Below are positions 62,290 through 64,000 of a stretch of 64,000 nt of DNA, one piece after another. The first letter of the stretch is position 1. Each line of letters opens with the position of its first letter. The position numbers were made by a program, and so were the translations under genes. Source of the DNA: Sipunculus nudus (lineage: Eukaryota; Annelida; Sipuncula; Golfingiida; Sipunculidae); assembly GCA_026874595.1 (NCBI GenBank), contig CM049312.1, forward strand, positions 73,506,429 through 73,570,428, read 5' to 3'. The notes beneath the pieces were generated by a model. That model searched no databases. It was not told where the DNA came from and saw only the letters and a program-made list of their open reading frames with translations.

Positions 62290-64000
62290 GGAGGTTGGAA
62301 ACAGTTATGACGTTTTATGCGTGGGTTGTTGCGGAATCCACAACTGTGAATAAGATTAGGTGTATCATCTGCAGTAGTTTTTGCATGGCGTCCATTCGTA
62401 CTTTTGTTTTTGGTAAAAACTGCTCATATCTTATGAGTGGTTCAATGTATTGGTCTGAAATTTGGCATATCCATCCATCTCATAGACAAAACAGTTGGTG
62501 CCACCTACCTTCCTATTTTCATTGAATAAAGTTATGCCCTTTTCTCGGGAGAGGTTTGTCATAATTGGGCTGAATTTGTACAGGTCCAAATCAGGGTTGG
62601 GTTTTATCCGGATAAAGCTTATTTAATCCAGGACAATGCCGCCGCCGCCGAGATTTCGTTTGGACATGATAAAAATATTTTACGGATCTTTACCAAACTT
62701 GCCATGTGCATAGATATGGGTAAGAGGACAAAACCTATATAAAATGGGGTCATGACCTTTACTAGGAGAGTGACCTTGACCCTGAATAGGGCCATTTCGG
62801 GGGATAATCAAACAAATTTTTAAATATCTCAAGAAATCTTGCATGGATTAATCCAAAAATTTACTTGACTTAAGATCTTAGATAGTGTTGTCATGTACCG
62901 GGAACTGGTGGCGCCACCTGTTACCCTTTTCTTGTTTTTGTGCCATTTAATAACCCCATCATTGCCACCTAACAGTACTGTTAGCATTATAAGTAAAAAA
63001 CTAATGGACAGATTTCTTTCATATTATGCATATACATAGAAATGGGTTATGGGATGATGTATATTTTAATTTGGGTCATGACCTTTCCTATGAGAGTGGC
63101 CTTGACCTTGAATATTGCCATATATGGTGAAAATCACACTAAATCATAAATATCTCAATAAAGGATGCATACATTGGTCCAAAAATCAAATTAACCGAAG
63201 ATCTTGGTCGGCTTTGTCTACTGCCCGAAGGCAGGTGGCGCCACCTTCTGTCCATTTCTTGTTTTCGCGCCTTTTAATACTCCATCATTGCCACTTGAGT
63301 ACTGAGCATTATAAGTCTAAATCTTATTGACAGATTGGGCTGAAATTGTGCATGTAAATTGATCTTGGATACCTCCATCTTGTATTCAAGACTGGTGGCG
63401 CCTTCTGCAAACATTTGCCGTGGCGTCCATCTGTACATGTGCTTTGGGTGAAAATTGCTCATATCTTCGGAGTGGTGCAATGTATTGGTCTAAAATTGGA
63501 CATGTCGATCCATCTCGGAAATTTTTCTCGTTAACTAGACAGGTGGCGCCACCTACCTTCCCGTTTTTGTAGAAAAAATTAATGCCCTTTTCTGAGGAGT
63601 GATTTGCCCTATTGGCTTGAAATTGTGCATATCCATAGATCTTGCACTCCTCCATCTTTTACGCAAGACAGGTGGCGCAATCTGTAATCGTTTTGCCGTA
63701 GCGTCCATCTGTACACGTGCTTTTGGTGAAAATTGCTCATATTTTTGGAGTGGTGCAAGGTATTGGTCTGAAATTTGACATATCGATCCATCTCGGAAAT
63801 TTTTCTCGTAAACAAGACAGGTGGCGCCACCTACCTTCCTGTTTTTGTAGAAATAATTGATGCACTTTTCTCAGGAGTGATTTGGCCTCTTGTACGCAAG
63901 ACTGGTGGCGCCATCTGCAATCGTTTTGCCATGGCGTCCATATGTATATTTGTTTTAGATGAATATTGCTCATATCTGAGGAGTCCTCAAAAGTGCTGGT
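62290..64000. repeat. Array of ~230-300-bp repeats
   Basis: Units contain 'ggcgtccatctgtacatgtg', 'gaaaattgctcatatct', 'gtattggtctgaaatttg', 'caggtggcgccaccta' and 'atgcccttttctcaggagtg'. 'gcgtccat' falls at 62388, 63423, 63701 and 63934. A second unit type ('gaccttgaccctgaatagg...aaatatctcaa') occupies 62690-63250 with a period near 300. The array runs off the right edge. Confidence 0.85.

Overview
This is an animal nuclear genome window. Genes are split into short phased exons with GT-AG (and two GC-AG) introns, the sequence is A+T-rich with long (TA)n tracts, and most of it is repeats. The repeat types (tRNA-headed SINEs, short tandem repeats with 'ggtcatggtgacct'-like motifs, Merlin, Harbinger-like and pogo-like DNA elements, a Gypsy-type relic) and the fatty/oxo-reductase-like SDR genes fit a mollusc, probably a bivalve. 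That assignment is inference from general character, not from a search.

Layout. (1) 3046-9504, minus: a complete nine-exon classical short-chain dehydrogenase/reductase gene (SDR1, 268 aa), reconstructed exon by exon. (2) 12.9-13.6 kb: a broken partial duplicate of the SDR1 3' region, with one exon still framed by splice sites. (3) 19780-32262, minus: a second SDR (SDR2, 260 aa if spliced like SDR1) with the same nine exons and phases, but an altered cofactor motif and a lost donor after exon 2. Its long introns hold TA microsatellites, a minisatellite and tandem duplications. (4) 32.3-38.8 kb: no gene seen; SINE and other interspersed repeats, then an AT-rich tandem repeat. (5) 38803-41694: a complete Merlin-superfamily transposon with an intact 428-aa transposase (minus), terminal inverted repeats and an exact 8-bp target duplication. 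(6) 42.7-44.5 kb: an 874-bp tandem duplication. (7) 45399-46994, plus: a C2H2 zinc-finger exon with 13 intact fingers, followed by relics of further fingers. (8) 47.4-50.8 kb: Harbinger-like short elements and a frameshifted Gypsy-like gag/protease relic. (9) 53.6-61.0 kb: two TA-flanked pogo-like elements, the second with a psq-type helix-turn-helix relic. (10) 62.3-64.0 kb: an array of ~230-300-bp repeats running off the window.

How they relate. The three SDR loci are a local tandem family in one orientation: one intact, one apparently decaying, one fragment. The rest is a record of transposon insertion and tandem duplication. The best candidates for follow-up are the shared GC-AG first intron of the SDR paralogs, the disabled-looking SDR2, the complete Merlin copy and the newly delimited pogo-like elements.
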